64,000 bases of DNA from Desarmillaria ectypa (GCA_030407005.1 JAUDYN010000009.1:2046001-2110000), one strand, 5' to 3'; counted from the first letter of the stretch, positions 24,547-36,803 are shown. A program made the numbers and translations. Notes: generated from the letters alone by a model not told the origin.

Positions 24547-27500
24547 GGCATCAAGGGTTCGATTCCCCTTGCACACCCAAGTCTCAAGGTGTGTCCTCGG
24601 TTTCCACGGGTCGGACTAATTATTATGAAAATAGAAAAATACATATGAAAACAAATATATCTATGACTTCACCGAAGCCAAAGACCAAGAAAGAATCAGC
24701 AAGAACAAACAGGTACATCATTCTTCTAGAAGACGCTGACACCAGTATCTGTAGTGACAAATCCTGAGCCTCCGACGAACTGGAGTGGGACTTGCCAAGT
24801 GGTGTTGGCACCGCAACAAAGTCCAATGAGCAGTGCTCACCGGATACGCCACTGAGCGCACAGCGACGAGCAGGGACCAGTAGGCGGGACTCCTTCGGGC
24901 CTCCCAGAAGTCCGACCATCCCAGTACCTGCCTCGAGCGGCGGGGCAAGCTCACCAGTTCCGCCAGGGTCGGCGGAGGACCAGGACAGTGCCTCTAACCA
25001 AGGCCAGGACCGACGACCTGGACAAACCGGTCCAGGGAGTGGAAAACTTGACGAAGCTGAGTACCAAACCAGGCCGGCAAGTCAAAGGGTCAAAAAACAT
25101 GTGAAGGTCACCTTAGGCACTAGCTGGGAGTCAATGACCAAGGAAATTCAAACTCCATCACAAGTGGTGCCGGCCGAGGAAAAGGGACAGGATCCCGCTA
25201 GTGCCCAGGCAGTAAAAAGGGGGCATTTCAGCAGAACTACCATTGTTGAAGTACCCGACGAAGAAGACGACACGGCTTTTAGGATGTGGCAAGTCAGCCA
25301 ATCCAAAGCGAGTATCCCGATAACCAGAACACCAGAACAACAGACCATTGACCTTCTGAATGCAAGGGGAAGTGTCAAAACCGATGCCTATCCTAACAAG
25401 GGGGTATCAAACGCTTCCAAATGCACGGGGAAGCAAGACAAGTCTTCCGAACACACAGGGAAGCAGGATGGATTCCAATGGTTCAAACCATTCAGAATTG
25501 ACTGGACGATGCACACAATACGCAACTCCAAGAACTTGGCAAATGCCAAAGCGGTTCTCTCCATTTGGGTACACCCCAAATGACTTGGAGAAATCAATGA
25601 CGAGCTTATTCAAAGCTTAAAGATGGGAGGGAGCATCACCCAGGAACAGCTCTACAAATTACATGAACCCATTCGTTATATTCGCAGTACCAAGAGTTCC
25701 GGATGGGACTTCTTGGTAGATATCCAACTTTGCCCATGTACTGGGAAACAAATATTGACAACCCGAGCGTTGTTGGATAGTGGCTGCATGGGCAGCTCTA
25801 TCAATCGAACTTACGTCCAGCAACACCAGTTGGACACCAGGAAGGCTGCAGCCCCTATACCAGTCTATAATGCTGATGGAATGCGCAATAAGGCAGGGGA
25901 CATCACCGAGTTCATAGAACTCCGAATGACAATTGGAGGACATAGCAAGAGAATCGATCTCGTGGTCACAGACCTCGGTTCCAAGACCGTGTACTTGGGC
26001 CACGACTGGCTTAAATGCCATAATCCTTTCGTCAACTGGAAGGCAGGAACCTTGACATTCGAACAATGTCATTGTGTCCAAAACTATTTCACCTTGCCCG
26101 ACGCAGATGAAGAGGATCGATGGGACAAAGAGCTCGAGGAAGGAGAGAGTATTCTTGCCATTAACATGCAAGAAGAAATCATACTTCATGCTGTCCATCA
26201 TGCAAACGAGTTGGCTGCAGCAGCTAACACTGAAAAACCGAAGCAGACATTTGAGGAGCTCATGCCTCCTTAATATCAAAGCTTTAGAGATCTATTCTCT
26301 AAGGAAAGCTTTGATGAATTACCAGAGAGAAGACCCTGGGACCACGCAATCAAACTGGTCCCAAACGCGAAATCAACCTTGGACTGCAAGGTTTACCCAC
26401 TCAATCGAAACAAGCAAGAACAATTGGACAAGTTCTTAGATGAGAACTTAGGCTCGGGACGAATTCGCCCCTTGAAATCTCCCTTCGCATCCCCCTTCTT
26501 CTTCGTCAAGAAAAAGGACAGCTCTCTATGACCAGTTCAGGATTACTGAAAGCTGAATGAAATGATGATTAAAAATTGTTACCCCCTTCCACTCATTTCT
26601 GAGCTAATTGACAAACTATGGGGGGCCAAGTACTTCTCCAAGCTGGACGTGCAATGGGGATACAACAATGTCCATATTCGAGATGGAGACGAAGAAAAAG
26701 CCATGTTCAGAACTAATCGAGGACTCTTTGAGCCTATGGTTATGTTCTTTGGGCTTATGAACTCACCAGCCACGTTCCAGTGGATGATGAACGACATATT
26801 CAAGGATCTGATTGCTGGAGGAAAAGTTACGATTTACCTCGACGATATACTCATTTTCACCAAATCCTTGTCAGAACACCGGAATGTAGTACGACAAGTA
26901 CTCCAAAGACTTTGAGAGAACAAGCTGTTCCTCAAAGCAGAAAAATGCGAGTTCGAGGTACTCGAAACTGAATACCTAGGAGTTATCATCAGCGAAGATG
27001 CCATTCGCATGGACCTAGTCAAGATAGCAGGGATAGCAGAATGGCCAACCCCAACAAAGAAGAAGGAGCTACAGTCATTCTTAGGATTCACGAACTTCTA
27101 CCGGAAGTTCATCAAGGACTACTCCAAGATAGTGCATCCCCTTACACAGTTAACCAGAAAGGTAGACTGGACGTGGGGACCAGAACAAGAACAAGCGTTT
27201 AATCAACTCAAGAAGCTGATGACTACAAACGTAGTTCTTACAATCCCTTCGGATGATGGAAAGTTCCAAGTAGAAGCCAACACCAGTGACGGAGCCATTG
27301 GTGCCATCCTAAGCCAAGAAAAGGAAGGCAAATGGAGGCCTGTCGCCTTCATGTCAAAAGCGCTCACCACTACTGAGCACAACTACGAAATCTATGACAA
27401 GGAGTTGCTCGCAATCATGCTGGCATTAGAAGAGTGGTGCCATTATCTCATGGGCACCAAAGAGACCGTTGAGATCTGGACTGACCACCAGAATCTCCAA

Positions 27501-29428
27501 TACTTCCGGAAACCCCAGAAGTTGAATCACCGACAAGCTCGGTGGGTCACCGAACTAGCAGAATACCACTTTATTCTTCAACATAAAGCTGGAACCGCTA
27601 ATCAAAAAGCCGATCTTCTCAGTAGGCGAGACCATCATGATCAGGGAAAAGAAGACAATCAAGACATTGTCGTTCTATTCCCGGAACATTTCCGAGCATT
27701 GATACTACCAACAACAGAAGAAAGAATCATGCGTATAAGAGATGCAATGAAACAGAAGGAACAGTGGGACCAGGGAATCGAGAAATCCCTCAATCATGAA
27801 TGAGGAATCACCCAGGAAAGCGAAATCCTGTGGTACGATGGACGAGTCTATATTCCCAATGACTCGATGCTATGCAGTGAGATCATCACCCAATTCCATG
27901 ATCACATCACTGCTGGACACCCGGGAATCGCCAAAACCAAAGAACTCATACTTTGTGAGTATTGGTGGCCGAAGATGAAGAAGGATGTGGAGTTATACAT
28001 CAAAGGATGTGAGACTTGTCAAAGAATGAAGAGCGATACGCAGGCCAAGGCTGCACCTCTTCACCCCAACATAATCCCAGATACGCCATGGACACACATT
28101 TCGGTCGACATGATTACTGGACTCCCCGAGTCAGATGGATTCGACGCTCTACTGGTCATCGTAGATCATTTTTCCAAGAACATTCTCCTGATTCCATGCA
28201 ATGAGGAGTTATCCATGGAAGGATGGGCATTAATACTTCGCAATCATGTATACACGAAGCATGGAATGCCGCAAGTGGTCATCTCAGACAGAGGACCTCA
28301 ATTCGTTTCAGCATTCATGAAGGAACTATACCGAATGCTGAATATCACCCAGAATGTGTCTATGGCATATCACCCACAGACAGACAGACAGACAGAGAGA
28401 GTCAATCAGGAGGTAGAGAAATACCTCCATATCTTTGTCAATCACCGACAGACCGACTGGGTAGCATGGCTACCACTCGCCAAATTCGCCCACAACAACC
28501 GAGTCCACTCAGCCATGGGCAAAAGTCCTTTCATGGTCCTATATGGACGAAATCCTCGACTCATCCCCGAGTCAATACAGAAAACCAGCTTCACAAATCC
28601 TGCAGCTGTTGACTTCATGGAAACTATGGCCAAGGTCCATAAGGAGGTTCATGAAGCGTTAGAAAAGGCCGCAGCACAAATGAAGGCGCAGTACGACAAA
28701 AGGAAACAGACTCAAAGAGAGTACCAGATTGAGGATAAGGTATGGCTTGACACCACCAACCTTCATCTCCCACAACCAAAGAAAAAGCTTGACAATAAAC
28801 AAATGGGATCATTCGAAATCCTTGAAAAGTCAGGAGCAGCAGCATACAAGTTGAAGCTGCCACCACATTGGAAGATCCACCCCCGGTTCAATGAGAAGTT
28901 GTTGACTCCATACATCGTACCTTCATTTATGAACCAAGAACAACTGCCACCTCCTCCTCCGGACCTCGTCGACGGTCAAGAAGAGTATGAAATCGAAGAA
29001 GTCTTGGACTCGTGCACCAGAAAGGTATGATCCAAGCGAGGACAACCATCTAGGGAAGTCACGGACTACCTAGTCAAATGGAAAGGATGGACTTGTGAAC
29101 ACAACTCATGGATTTGAGAGAACAAAATGACGAATGCCTTGGAGGTGATCCAAGAGTACCAGGCTAGCATAAACTGCACCATATACACTCCAAAAATCGC
29201 AACCAAAAAGATAGTGGTCAAAATACTGGACCACGAATACTCGGAACATGGCGATGTAGCCTACCTCACCAAAAGAAAAGACGGACACATCAAATGGATT
29301 ATCAATCCAGATGAAGAAATATGAAAAAAGTTGATCAATCAGTACTGGATCAGTCAAATCGCAATGCAGTTTGACACCCCTTTGGAAGAGCCTTAGCAGT
29401 TGGGACGACTGCTTTAACAAGGGGGTAA
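24547..29428 (+). mobile_element. Ty3/gypsy chromovirus copy 2 pol, nearly complete but with stops
   Basis: Domains in order are an N-terminal linker (24792-25583) and aspartic protease ('ALLDSGCMGSSINRT', about 25770). Then come reverse transcriptase ('KLDVQWGYNN', 'YLDDILIF' near 26836), RNase H ('DGAIGAILSQE', 'YEIYDKELLAI', 'WTDHQNLQYF') and the integrase zinc finger ('HDHITAGHPG'..'CETCQRMK', about 27890-28030). The DDE core ('SVDMITGLP', 'ISDRGPQFVS', 'TERVNQEVEKYL') is followed by a chromodomain ('YEIEEVLDS', 'YLVKWKGW', about 28985-29110) and a second chromo-like tail (29150-29390). Polypurine tract AACAAGGGGGTAA precedes the 3' LTR. About nine stops interrupt it, so it is defective, but it is the least decayed copy. 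Confidence 0.92.
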
Positions 29429-29851
29429 TGTTACGATTTTTCCGTTATCTTATCTTATCTGAGTCATATCTATGACTCATCCATCTAATCTAGTCCAGAA
29501 ACCGACTCATATCCAGCTATTCACTGGCTACAACCCTCATTCTCACCATCTGTCACCCCAGACAATTTCTATTGGTTCTATGATCCTCCCAGATCATCCT
29601 ACTTCAACACCATTGGTGCATGGACCGTAGCGTTTCATCTAATTATAATGCTGTAGAAATACTATATAAACAGAGTAAACTAGACAGTTGTACTCTATCT
29701 CTTGTTTAAATTAGCAACATATACTTCTTGTTCGCACAACACCAAAGACCCTTAGCATCTATATCTCTCATTGGGTGATCGTTCGAATGCGTAACGGCCC
29801 AGAGGGATTAGCTAATCATTCCAAGTCATGTGCCCAAGTTGGTACATAACA
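29429..29851 (+). repeat. 3' LTR of Ty3/gypsy copy 2
   Basis: This runs from TGTTACGATTTTTCCG to GGTACATAACA, 423 bp, directly after the polypurine tract. It contains a TATA-like ACTATATAAACAGAGTAAA. It is followed without a spacer by pol of copy 3. Confidence 0.88.
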
Positions 29852-32800
29852 CCAACTTGCTCCTTGCATAGGAAAGAAGACCTTGACAACTCGCATGTTG
29901 TTGGATAGTGGCTGCACAGGCAGTTCTATCAACCAAACCTATGTCCAACAACATCAGTTGGATACCTGAAAAGCTGCTTCTCCCATACCTGTATACAACA
30001 CAGACAGAATCCATAACAAGAATGGTGATATAACTGAATTCATGAAACTCCAGATGACCATCAGAGATCACATCAAATGAATTAACCTCATGGTTGCAGA
30101 CTTAGGCTCCAAGACAGTGTACTTAGGCCATGACTGGCTTAAACACTATAATCCCCTCATCAACTGGAAATTGGAAGCTATGACATTTAGATGATATTAT
30201 TGCATAAAAAATCATTTCACTCTTCCTGACTCTGATGAAGAAGACCAATGGGATAAAGAGCTGGAAGAAAGAGAAACCATTCTTGCAGTGAATATGCAAG
30301 AAGAAATCATTCTTCAAGCAGTATATCATGCAAATGAATTGGCGGCAGCCATCAATGCTGAAAAACCAAAACAGACTTTTGAGAAGCTTGTGCCTCTCCA
30401 ATATCAAAGCTTTAAAGATTTATTTTCCAAAGAAAGCTTTGACGACCTACTGGAGTGAAGACCCTGGGATCATGCCATTGAGCTGACTCCCAATGCCAAA
30501 TCCATGCTAGACTGCAAAGTCTACCTGCTCAACTGAAACGAACAGGAACAACTCAGCAAGTTCCTTGACAAAAACCTCAACTTGGAAAGGATCCAACCTT
30601 CCAAATCCCCCTTCACCTCCCCTTTCTTCTTTGTCAAGAAAAAGGATGGCTCTCTACAACCCATTCAGGATTACTGGAAGCTGAACAGAATGATGATCAA
30701 AAATCATTATCCACTTCCATTAATCTCTGAACTCATTGACAAGCTACATGGAGCAAAATACTTCTCTAAGCTAGATGTCTGATGGGGATACAACAACATA
30801 TGAATCCGAGATGGAGATGAAGAAAAGGCCACATTCAGAACTAACCAAGGACTTTTTGAGCCTACAGTCATGTTCTTTGGTCTTACCAATTCACCAGCCA
30901 CATTCCAGTGGATGATAAATGATATTTTCAAAGATCTAATCGCCAGAGGAAAAGTCACTATTTACCTCGACGATATCCTCATCTTCATGAAATCCTTGTC
31001 TGAACACCAAATCATTGTTTGACAAGTCCTACAATGACTACAAGAGAACAAATTGTTCCTCAAAGCAGAGAAGTGTGAGTTTGAGGTACTTGAGACTGAA
31101 TACCTTGGAGTCATCATCAGTGAAGATGTGATCTGCATGGATCCAGTCAAAGTTGCCAGAATAGCAGAGTGGCCTACTCTCATGAAAAAGAAAGAACTTC
31201 AATCTTTCCTAGGCTTCATGAACTTCTATCACAAGTTCATTCGTGACTATTCAAAGATCATATGACCCCTCACTCAATTGACCAGAAAGGTCAACTGGAC
31301 CTGGGGATCAGAACAAGAACAAGCATTCTCACAACTCAAAAGGTTGATGACCACAAATGTAGTTCTAACGATTCCCTCGGATGATGGAAAATTCTGAGTT
31401 GAGGCCAATGCCAGCAATGGAGTCATTGGCACTGTCCTAAGCCAAGAACAGAATGGCAAATGGAGGCTCATCGCCTTCATGTCAAAAGCATTGATGGTCA
31501 CTGAATGCAACTATGAAATTTATGACAAAGAGTTGTTGGCCATCATGTTAGCCTTAGAAGAATGGTGTCACTACCTCATGGGCACAAAAGAAACAGTCAA
31601 AATCTGGACTGATCACCAAAATCTCCAGTATTTCTGAAAACCCCAGAAGCTGAACCACCAACAAGCTTGGTGGGTCATGGAATTGGCTGAATATCACTTT
31701 GTCCTTCAACACAAAGCTGGAATCACCAACAAGAAGGCAGATCTTCTCAGCTGATGAGATGATCATGATCAAGGAAAGGAAGACAATCAAAATATAGCCA
31801 TCCTTTCCCCCAAACATTTCCAGGCATTAATACTGCCCACTACTGAAGAACAAATCACATGTATAAGAGACACAACTCGACAGAAAAGTCAGTGGGATCA
31901 AGGGATAGAGAAATCCCTCAATCATGAATGAGGAATTACCCAAGAAGAAGAAATCTTGTGGTACAACAGGCAAATCTATATTCCCCAGGACCCTTCACTT
32001 CACAGTATCATGATCATATTACTGCTGGACATCCAGGAATTGCAAAGACCAAGGAACTCATCCTTCATGAATACTGGTGGCCAAAGATGAAAAGAGATGT
32101 CGAATCCTATATCAAGAGATGCAAAACATGTCAGTGAATGAAGAGTGATACACAGGCCAAGGCTGCTCCTCTTCATCCCAATGCAATCCTGGATACTCCA
32201 TGGACTTACATTTCCATCAACATGGTCACTGGTCTCCCAGAATCAGAAGGCTTTGACACTCTACTCATCATTGTAGACTGATTCTCAAAGAATATAATTC
32301 TCATTCCATGTAATGAAGAATTATCCACCAAAGGATGGGCTTTAATGCTCTGCAACCATGTGTATGCAAAATATGGAATGCCACAAGTGGTCATCTCAGA
32401 CTGAGGACCTCAATTTGTATCTGCATTCATGAAGAAACTTTATCAAATGCTGGATATCACACAAAATGCCTTGATGGCATATCATCCTCAGACCAGTTTT
32501 GCCAACCCCACAGCCATCGACTTCACCAAAACCATGGCCAAAGTCCATAAAGAAGTTCATGACGCACTGGAAAAAGCAGTGGTGCAAATAAAGGTGCAAT
32601 ATAACAAACAAAAGCAATCACCTCGTGAATATCACATCGGTGATAAGGTCTGGCTTGATACCACCAACCTTCATCTTCCACAACCAAAGAAGAAGCTCAA
32701 TGACAAATGAATGGGACCATTTGAAATTGTCGAGAAATCTGGTATGGCAGCATACAAGTTAAAACTGCCACTGCATTGGAAGATACATCCCCAATTCAAT

Positions 32801-33339
32801 GAGAAATTGTTGACTCCATACATAGTGTCTTCTTTCCCAAATCAACAACAGCCACTGCCACCTTCCCCAGACCTCGTCGACAGTCAAGAAGAATATGAGA
32901 TTGAAGAAGTTTTGGATTCATGTACCTGAAAAGTATGCTTCAAAAGAGGACAACCATCCAGGGAAGTCACCAACTACCTGGTCAAGTGGAAAGGCTGGAC
33001 CAGAGAACACAACTCATGGGTCCAAGAAACCAAGATGTTGAATGCAATGGAAGCAATTGAAGAGTACCAGGCTAATGTAAACTGCATCTTATACACTCCA
33101 AAAATCATAACTAAGGACAAAATAGTGGTCAAGATCATAGACCACGAATACTCTGACAATGGTGATGTTGCATACCTAGCTCAATGTAAGGATGGATATC
33201 AGAAATGGATCGTCAATCCAGACAAAGATGTATGGAAAAACTTGACTGATCAGTACTAGATCAGTCAAGTCAAATCACAACTAGATGCCCCCAGAGAAGA
33301 GCCTTAGCAGTCAGGATGACTGCTTTAACAAGGGGGTAA
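29852..33339 (+). mobile_element. Ty3/gypsy copy 3 pol, 5'-truncated and heavily decayed
   Basis: The sequence begins inside the protease ('CTCCTTGCATAGG..' aligns to copy 2 near 25728). It continues through reverse transcriptase (30582-31030, YLDD kept at about 30964), RNase H, integrase and chromodomain to the polypurine tract at 33325-33337. A stretch of integrase between 'MAYHPQT' and 'SFANPTA' (after 32494) is deleted relative to copy 2. Dozens of stops, mainly TGA, interrupt it, and CpG is almost absent. This copy is older or more methylated than copy 2. Confidence 0.88.
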
Positions 33340-33757
33340 TGTTATGATTTTTCCGTTATCTTATCTTATCTGAGTCATATCCATGACTCATCCATCTAAT
33401 CAGCCACCATATTCACCTCGTATCAACACTCTCACCAACTACCACCCCAGTTCACATGGAATGTCACCCTTGTTCTTTCTCATTGGCCTATGATCCTTCT
33501 GGCCACCACACCAGTAACATACCATATTCCTCATGGACTATACCATTTCACCTATTAATATTGCCATACTTACAGTATATAAGTAGAGTAAACCCCACCA
33601 TTGTACTCTATCTTTTGACTAAATTACATTCATATACCTCTTACTGCACCAGACCAAAGACCAGGCCTAACTCTCTATATGGGTGATTGTTCAAACACAT
33701 AACAGCCCAAGAGAACAGCTTACATCCCAAGTCACATGCTTAAGATGGGCCATAACA
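33340..33757 (+). repeat. 3' LTR of Ty3/gypsy copy 3
   Basis: This runs from TGTTATGATTTTTCCG to GGGCCATAACA, 418 bp, directly after the polypurine tract. It is similar end to end to the copy 2 LTR. Confidence 0.87.
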
Positions 33758-33869
33758 GAAACTTGGTGTTAAATGAGTTGGACTATTTGAAATTATATCA
33801 AAAGCAGAGGTTTTCTCTTATTAATTAAAACTTCCTCTCAATTAGAAAATCTGCAATTGCTTTAACACA

Positions 33870-34245
33870 GCCCTTCTCACCTCATATCATCCTCCTGAAT
33901 TTCCTAATCAGCAGCAAACACTACTGCCAGAACCCAACTGAATAAATGGGCAAACAGAATACAAGATTGAAGTAATTCTGTATCAGCAATGCCAAAAAAA
34001 TACAAGAATGAAAGAAATGTTCAGCCTACCAAGAAGAATTCCTCATCAAATAAAAGGGTTATTCTCATGAAGAAAATTCATGAGTCACTGGGAAAACCTT
34101 GAGAATTCTTCAGAACTCCTTGAAGAATTCAAATCTATCCAAACATAATAAATCCTTTTTATTCCAAATGATCCTCTTACACTTCTTACAAACCCCAAGA
34201 AATAATCTAATGACAATTGGGATGATTATCTTAATGAGAGGGTAA
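33870..34245 (+). mobile_element. Relic of a more distant Ty3/gypsy element: chromodomain and polypurine tract
   Basis: One frame reads 'SPYHPPEFPNQQQTLLPEPN', then 'INGQTEYKIEVILYQQ', a decayed core, and 'ENLENSSELLEEFKSI'. This is the order and wording of a chromovirus integrase tail with its chromodomain ('..ENLENSPELLEEF'). A purine-rich GAGAGGGTAA sits just before a TGTTATAG LTR start. It belongs to a different subfamily from copies 1-3. Bases 33758-33869 hold nothing recognisable. Confidence 0.65.
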
Positions 34246-34651
34246 TGTTATAGTTTTATTTCTTTTTCCTTTTATTCTTTCTCTATCTTATCTGTGACTT
34301 ATATAAATTACATCAGATACTTATCCTAATAGGATAACTCTGGCATGGTACTAGGACATGTGATAATGGTACAATACTTATGTCACTGCATGCACCTATC
34401 ATACCACAGACACATGTTATCTATTAATAGTCCCAGTCTCCCATAGTATTTAAGTAGCCCTTATAGCAGCCTGAAGCCTCAGCTTCAAGCTAAAGTTTGA
34501 TCCACTGAATTTATACTTGTAACTCCTCTCTTCCCAACTAAAAAGTATGCTTCATTCTTAGACTCTGAGTAGACCTCTAGTGAGTGATTATCCAAATGTG
34601 AGATGGCTTGCTATTTGATCTTTCTTAGTCATTATAAGTTCATTGCTAACA
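34246..34651 (+). repeat. LTR of the distant Ty3/gypsy relic
   Basis: This starts TGTTATAGTTTTATTTC and ends ATTGCTAACA, about 406 bp. It follows the relic's polypurine tract. Internal features include TATTTAAGTAG and a 'GAGTGATTATCCAAATG' block like the 'GGGTGATTGTTCAAACA' block of the copy 3 LTR. Confidence 0.6.
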
Positions 34652-34809
34652 GTTCTCTTTTGCTTTAGATAGAATACACTCTTATCATATTGTTGGAATC
34701 AGGAAGGTATGGGTGAAATCTAATATATTTGTGGTCATTCATTGACACTAATACTAGTTGGATGAGGGCCATTGCATTTGTGTAGCATTATCAAGTTCTA
34801 TGCTTTTAT

Positions 34810-35169
34810 TTAAAGATCAGTATAGGAATATGTCTGCTTTTTTCTGACACTATCTTGCATCATGTCTACCTGGTCTAAGGTCTCTTCCAAAAGTGGCTGC
34901 CTGCCCAGTGTTATTCTATTGTTATACCATACATCTCTATCTTTATTGATAAACCTCACCATAAAATATCTGTCTCTATAATACCTAACACTCACTAGTT
35001 TGTAATGGACTGTGTTTGCATTGATAACTACCTGCACAGTTTCATCTTGGAGGGTATGTGTATATGCAATGAAAACAGATGGAAATGATGAGGCTATATG
35101 GTACATGTATCTCTTGTATGTGTTTTTTCTACAGCTTTCACATTGCGACCTCACTACCATCATTGTCAT
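34810..35169 (-). pseudogene. Relic of a transposon-associated protein (C-terminal fragment)
   Basis: A 119-residue minus-strand frame contains 'YKLVSVRYYRDRYFMVRF' followed by 'INKDRDVWYNNRITLG'. I know a similar segment from basidiomycete transposon-linked proteins (roughly Y-x-G-x-x-H-F-x-x-R-x-I-x-x-D-G-x-V-W-x-x-D-G). Several expected Gly, His and Asp codons here look like products of C-to-T or G-to-A change. It has no start region. The link to Helitron or KDZ-type elements is inference. Confidence 0.35.
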
Positions 35170-35800
35170 AATGACACTAAGTGTTATATACTACTGCAAT
35201 GTGGTCCATTGGATGCTGCTAACAGATGTCAGCTCTATCATACAACAGTATTGTATGGACTGTTGGACAACATGATTCTTGTTACAGAAAAAGAATATCA
35301 TAGAGAAAACTTCTGGACTTCTGTATGTCATCACAGCTTTGCTGCTAGTTTCTTATCCATATACCAACACATTTAGGAATTGTCTGTATAGCTTCTTCCT
35401 TATAAACTCTCTGACTTCCTCCAATGAATAGGTTCCATTGTTGAAACTCTTAATGACTTGGCCATCAATCATTGCACACTTCATTGAATGTATCAGAGAA
35501 TGTGATGGGTCACATGTTCCACATGTTGTATACCATAGTTACAGATGAGCACCATAATTAAGACAGAATCAATGAAAAGCAACCAGAAGCAAAATTGACT
35601 GAGGTAGACCCATGGAATGCATGAGCATGGGTGTGATGTTCAAAAGAGGAAAGAAACCAATTGCTGTACAACATGAGAATACATAGAATGACCAGAAAGT
35701 AGAAAGAGAGATGGATTAAAACAAGTCAATTCATTGAGTTATAGTGATGGTCGCAAGTTGAGTATAATATTAAGAAAAAAGCTCATAGTACATTACTACA
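35170..35800. other. AT-rich repeat-derived DNA
   Basis: No intact gene was found. Short frames (35012-35376 plus) have no motifs. Composition matches the decayed repeat island to the left. Confidence 0.4.
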
Positions 35801-36503
35801 ATGGCATCCACGATAGAAATCCCAGATCTTAGTGACGAAGATGCCAGTATCGTTATCGGAGTTCTCGACGTTTACTTCGACAAGATAATAGTCTATGCGC
35901 TCATGCATGGTATGCCATTCGCAAATGCGATATATTTTCTTGGGCTTGACTTACCATGCAAATAGGAGTATATAATGGGTCTTCGCTGTCACCCTTTGGA
36001 ACATCTGTCAGTAGGACTCCCCTCAGAATTGAGTTACTATATCATATTAACCCTTACACAGTTTCAAGCAAAACTCAAGGCGGCGCGTCCAGAAGTCTGA
36101 TGGTTCTAGCTATCATCGTACTTTATGTCCTGAGCACAGGTGAGAGGAATTAAAGCTGGCTTGCGAACGTATCGGGGTGTCGTCGAAGTGATTGTGGAGT
36201 CAGCCGCGTTATACTCTATTGCTCTCATCATCTACATCTCCTATGCCGATATCATTACTGCTTCCATCAAAGTAGGCCGAGTCTTTCTGCTTTGCTTGGG
36301 AAAAAAAACTAATGAACCGGACACCACAGGGTATCGCCTCAACTCTTCTTGTCGGACGTGTTGCCGCTGGGCACGCCCGTCCCAACGACACTTGGAAAGA
36401 AAGTTGTTTGTCTTCGCTTCGTTTTGGTCACGCTGCTCGGGCCCAGATAAGTACTATAGGTGACATCAGTATTACAAGGAGTGTGGTGTTCACAGATGAA
36501 TAA
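35801..36503 (+). pseudogene. Truncated copy of a basidiomycete multi-helix membrane protein gene
   Basis: Exon 1 (35801-35909) encodes 'MASTIEIPDLSDEDASIVIG' and joins at 35966 to a segment ending in a hydrophobic helix ('SLMVLAIIVLYVLST'). A later exon (to 36270) has 'GLRTYRGVVEVIVESAALYS', and a last exon (36330-36503) has 'GIASTLLVGRVAAGHARPND' and 'TWKESCLSSLRFG'. These are signature blocks of a large basidiomycete seven-helix family of unknown function. Normal members have about five more helices between the first and the LRTYRG block; they are missing here. The gene is therefore internally deleted and probably inactive. Confidence 0.7.
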
Positions 36504-36803
36504 AACAGTACTGGCAAGGATTTCTTGACGAAAAGGGTTCTCGAATCACAGCCAGCAGCGAAAGTGGAGATTGTATGAGACCCGGTCCGGTCGTTTGTTT
36601 TTGTCTCGCTTCGGTTCCGATATTAGTTCGACTATTATGTAGTGTTATACGTATACGCTAGTCATATATCTTCACTAGGCGCCTACGACCCAGACCTTAG
36701 ATAGGAAAACGCAGCTGAATGGGGGGCACGAAAGAACGCGTTGACCAGGAAAAGACCCAAGGGGACAGAAAAGAAATAAAATAATGAAATTACAATCCCA
36801 AGT
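36504..36803. other. Intergenic, 3' flanks
   Basis: This holds the 3' flanks of the membrane-protein pseudogene and of Sec13, which converge here. Nothing else was seen. Confidence 0.5.

Noticed and set aside
24549..24585. A functional tRNA gene
   Set aside because: Only a T-arm-like motif is visible; its stem is imperfect and no D-arm, anticodon arm or matching acceptor stem was found.
28378..28400. CAGACAGACAGACAGA run as a microsatellite
   Set aside because: It lies inside the integrase region of copy 2 and encodes part of a conserved block; it is too short to call a repeat locus.
22145..29856. CCAAC pentamers as a target-site duplication of copy 2
   Set aside because: Without a 5' LTR at the left junction a matching pentamer is weak evidence, and about 70 bases of target would still be missing.
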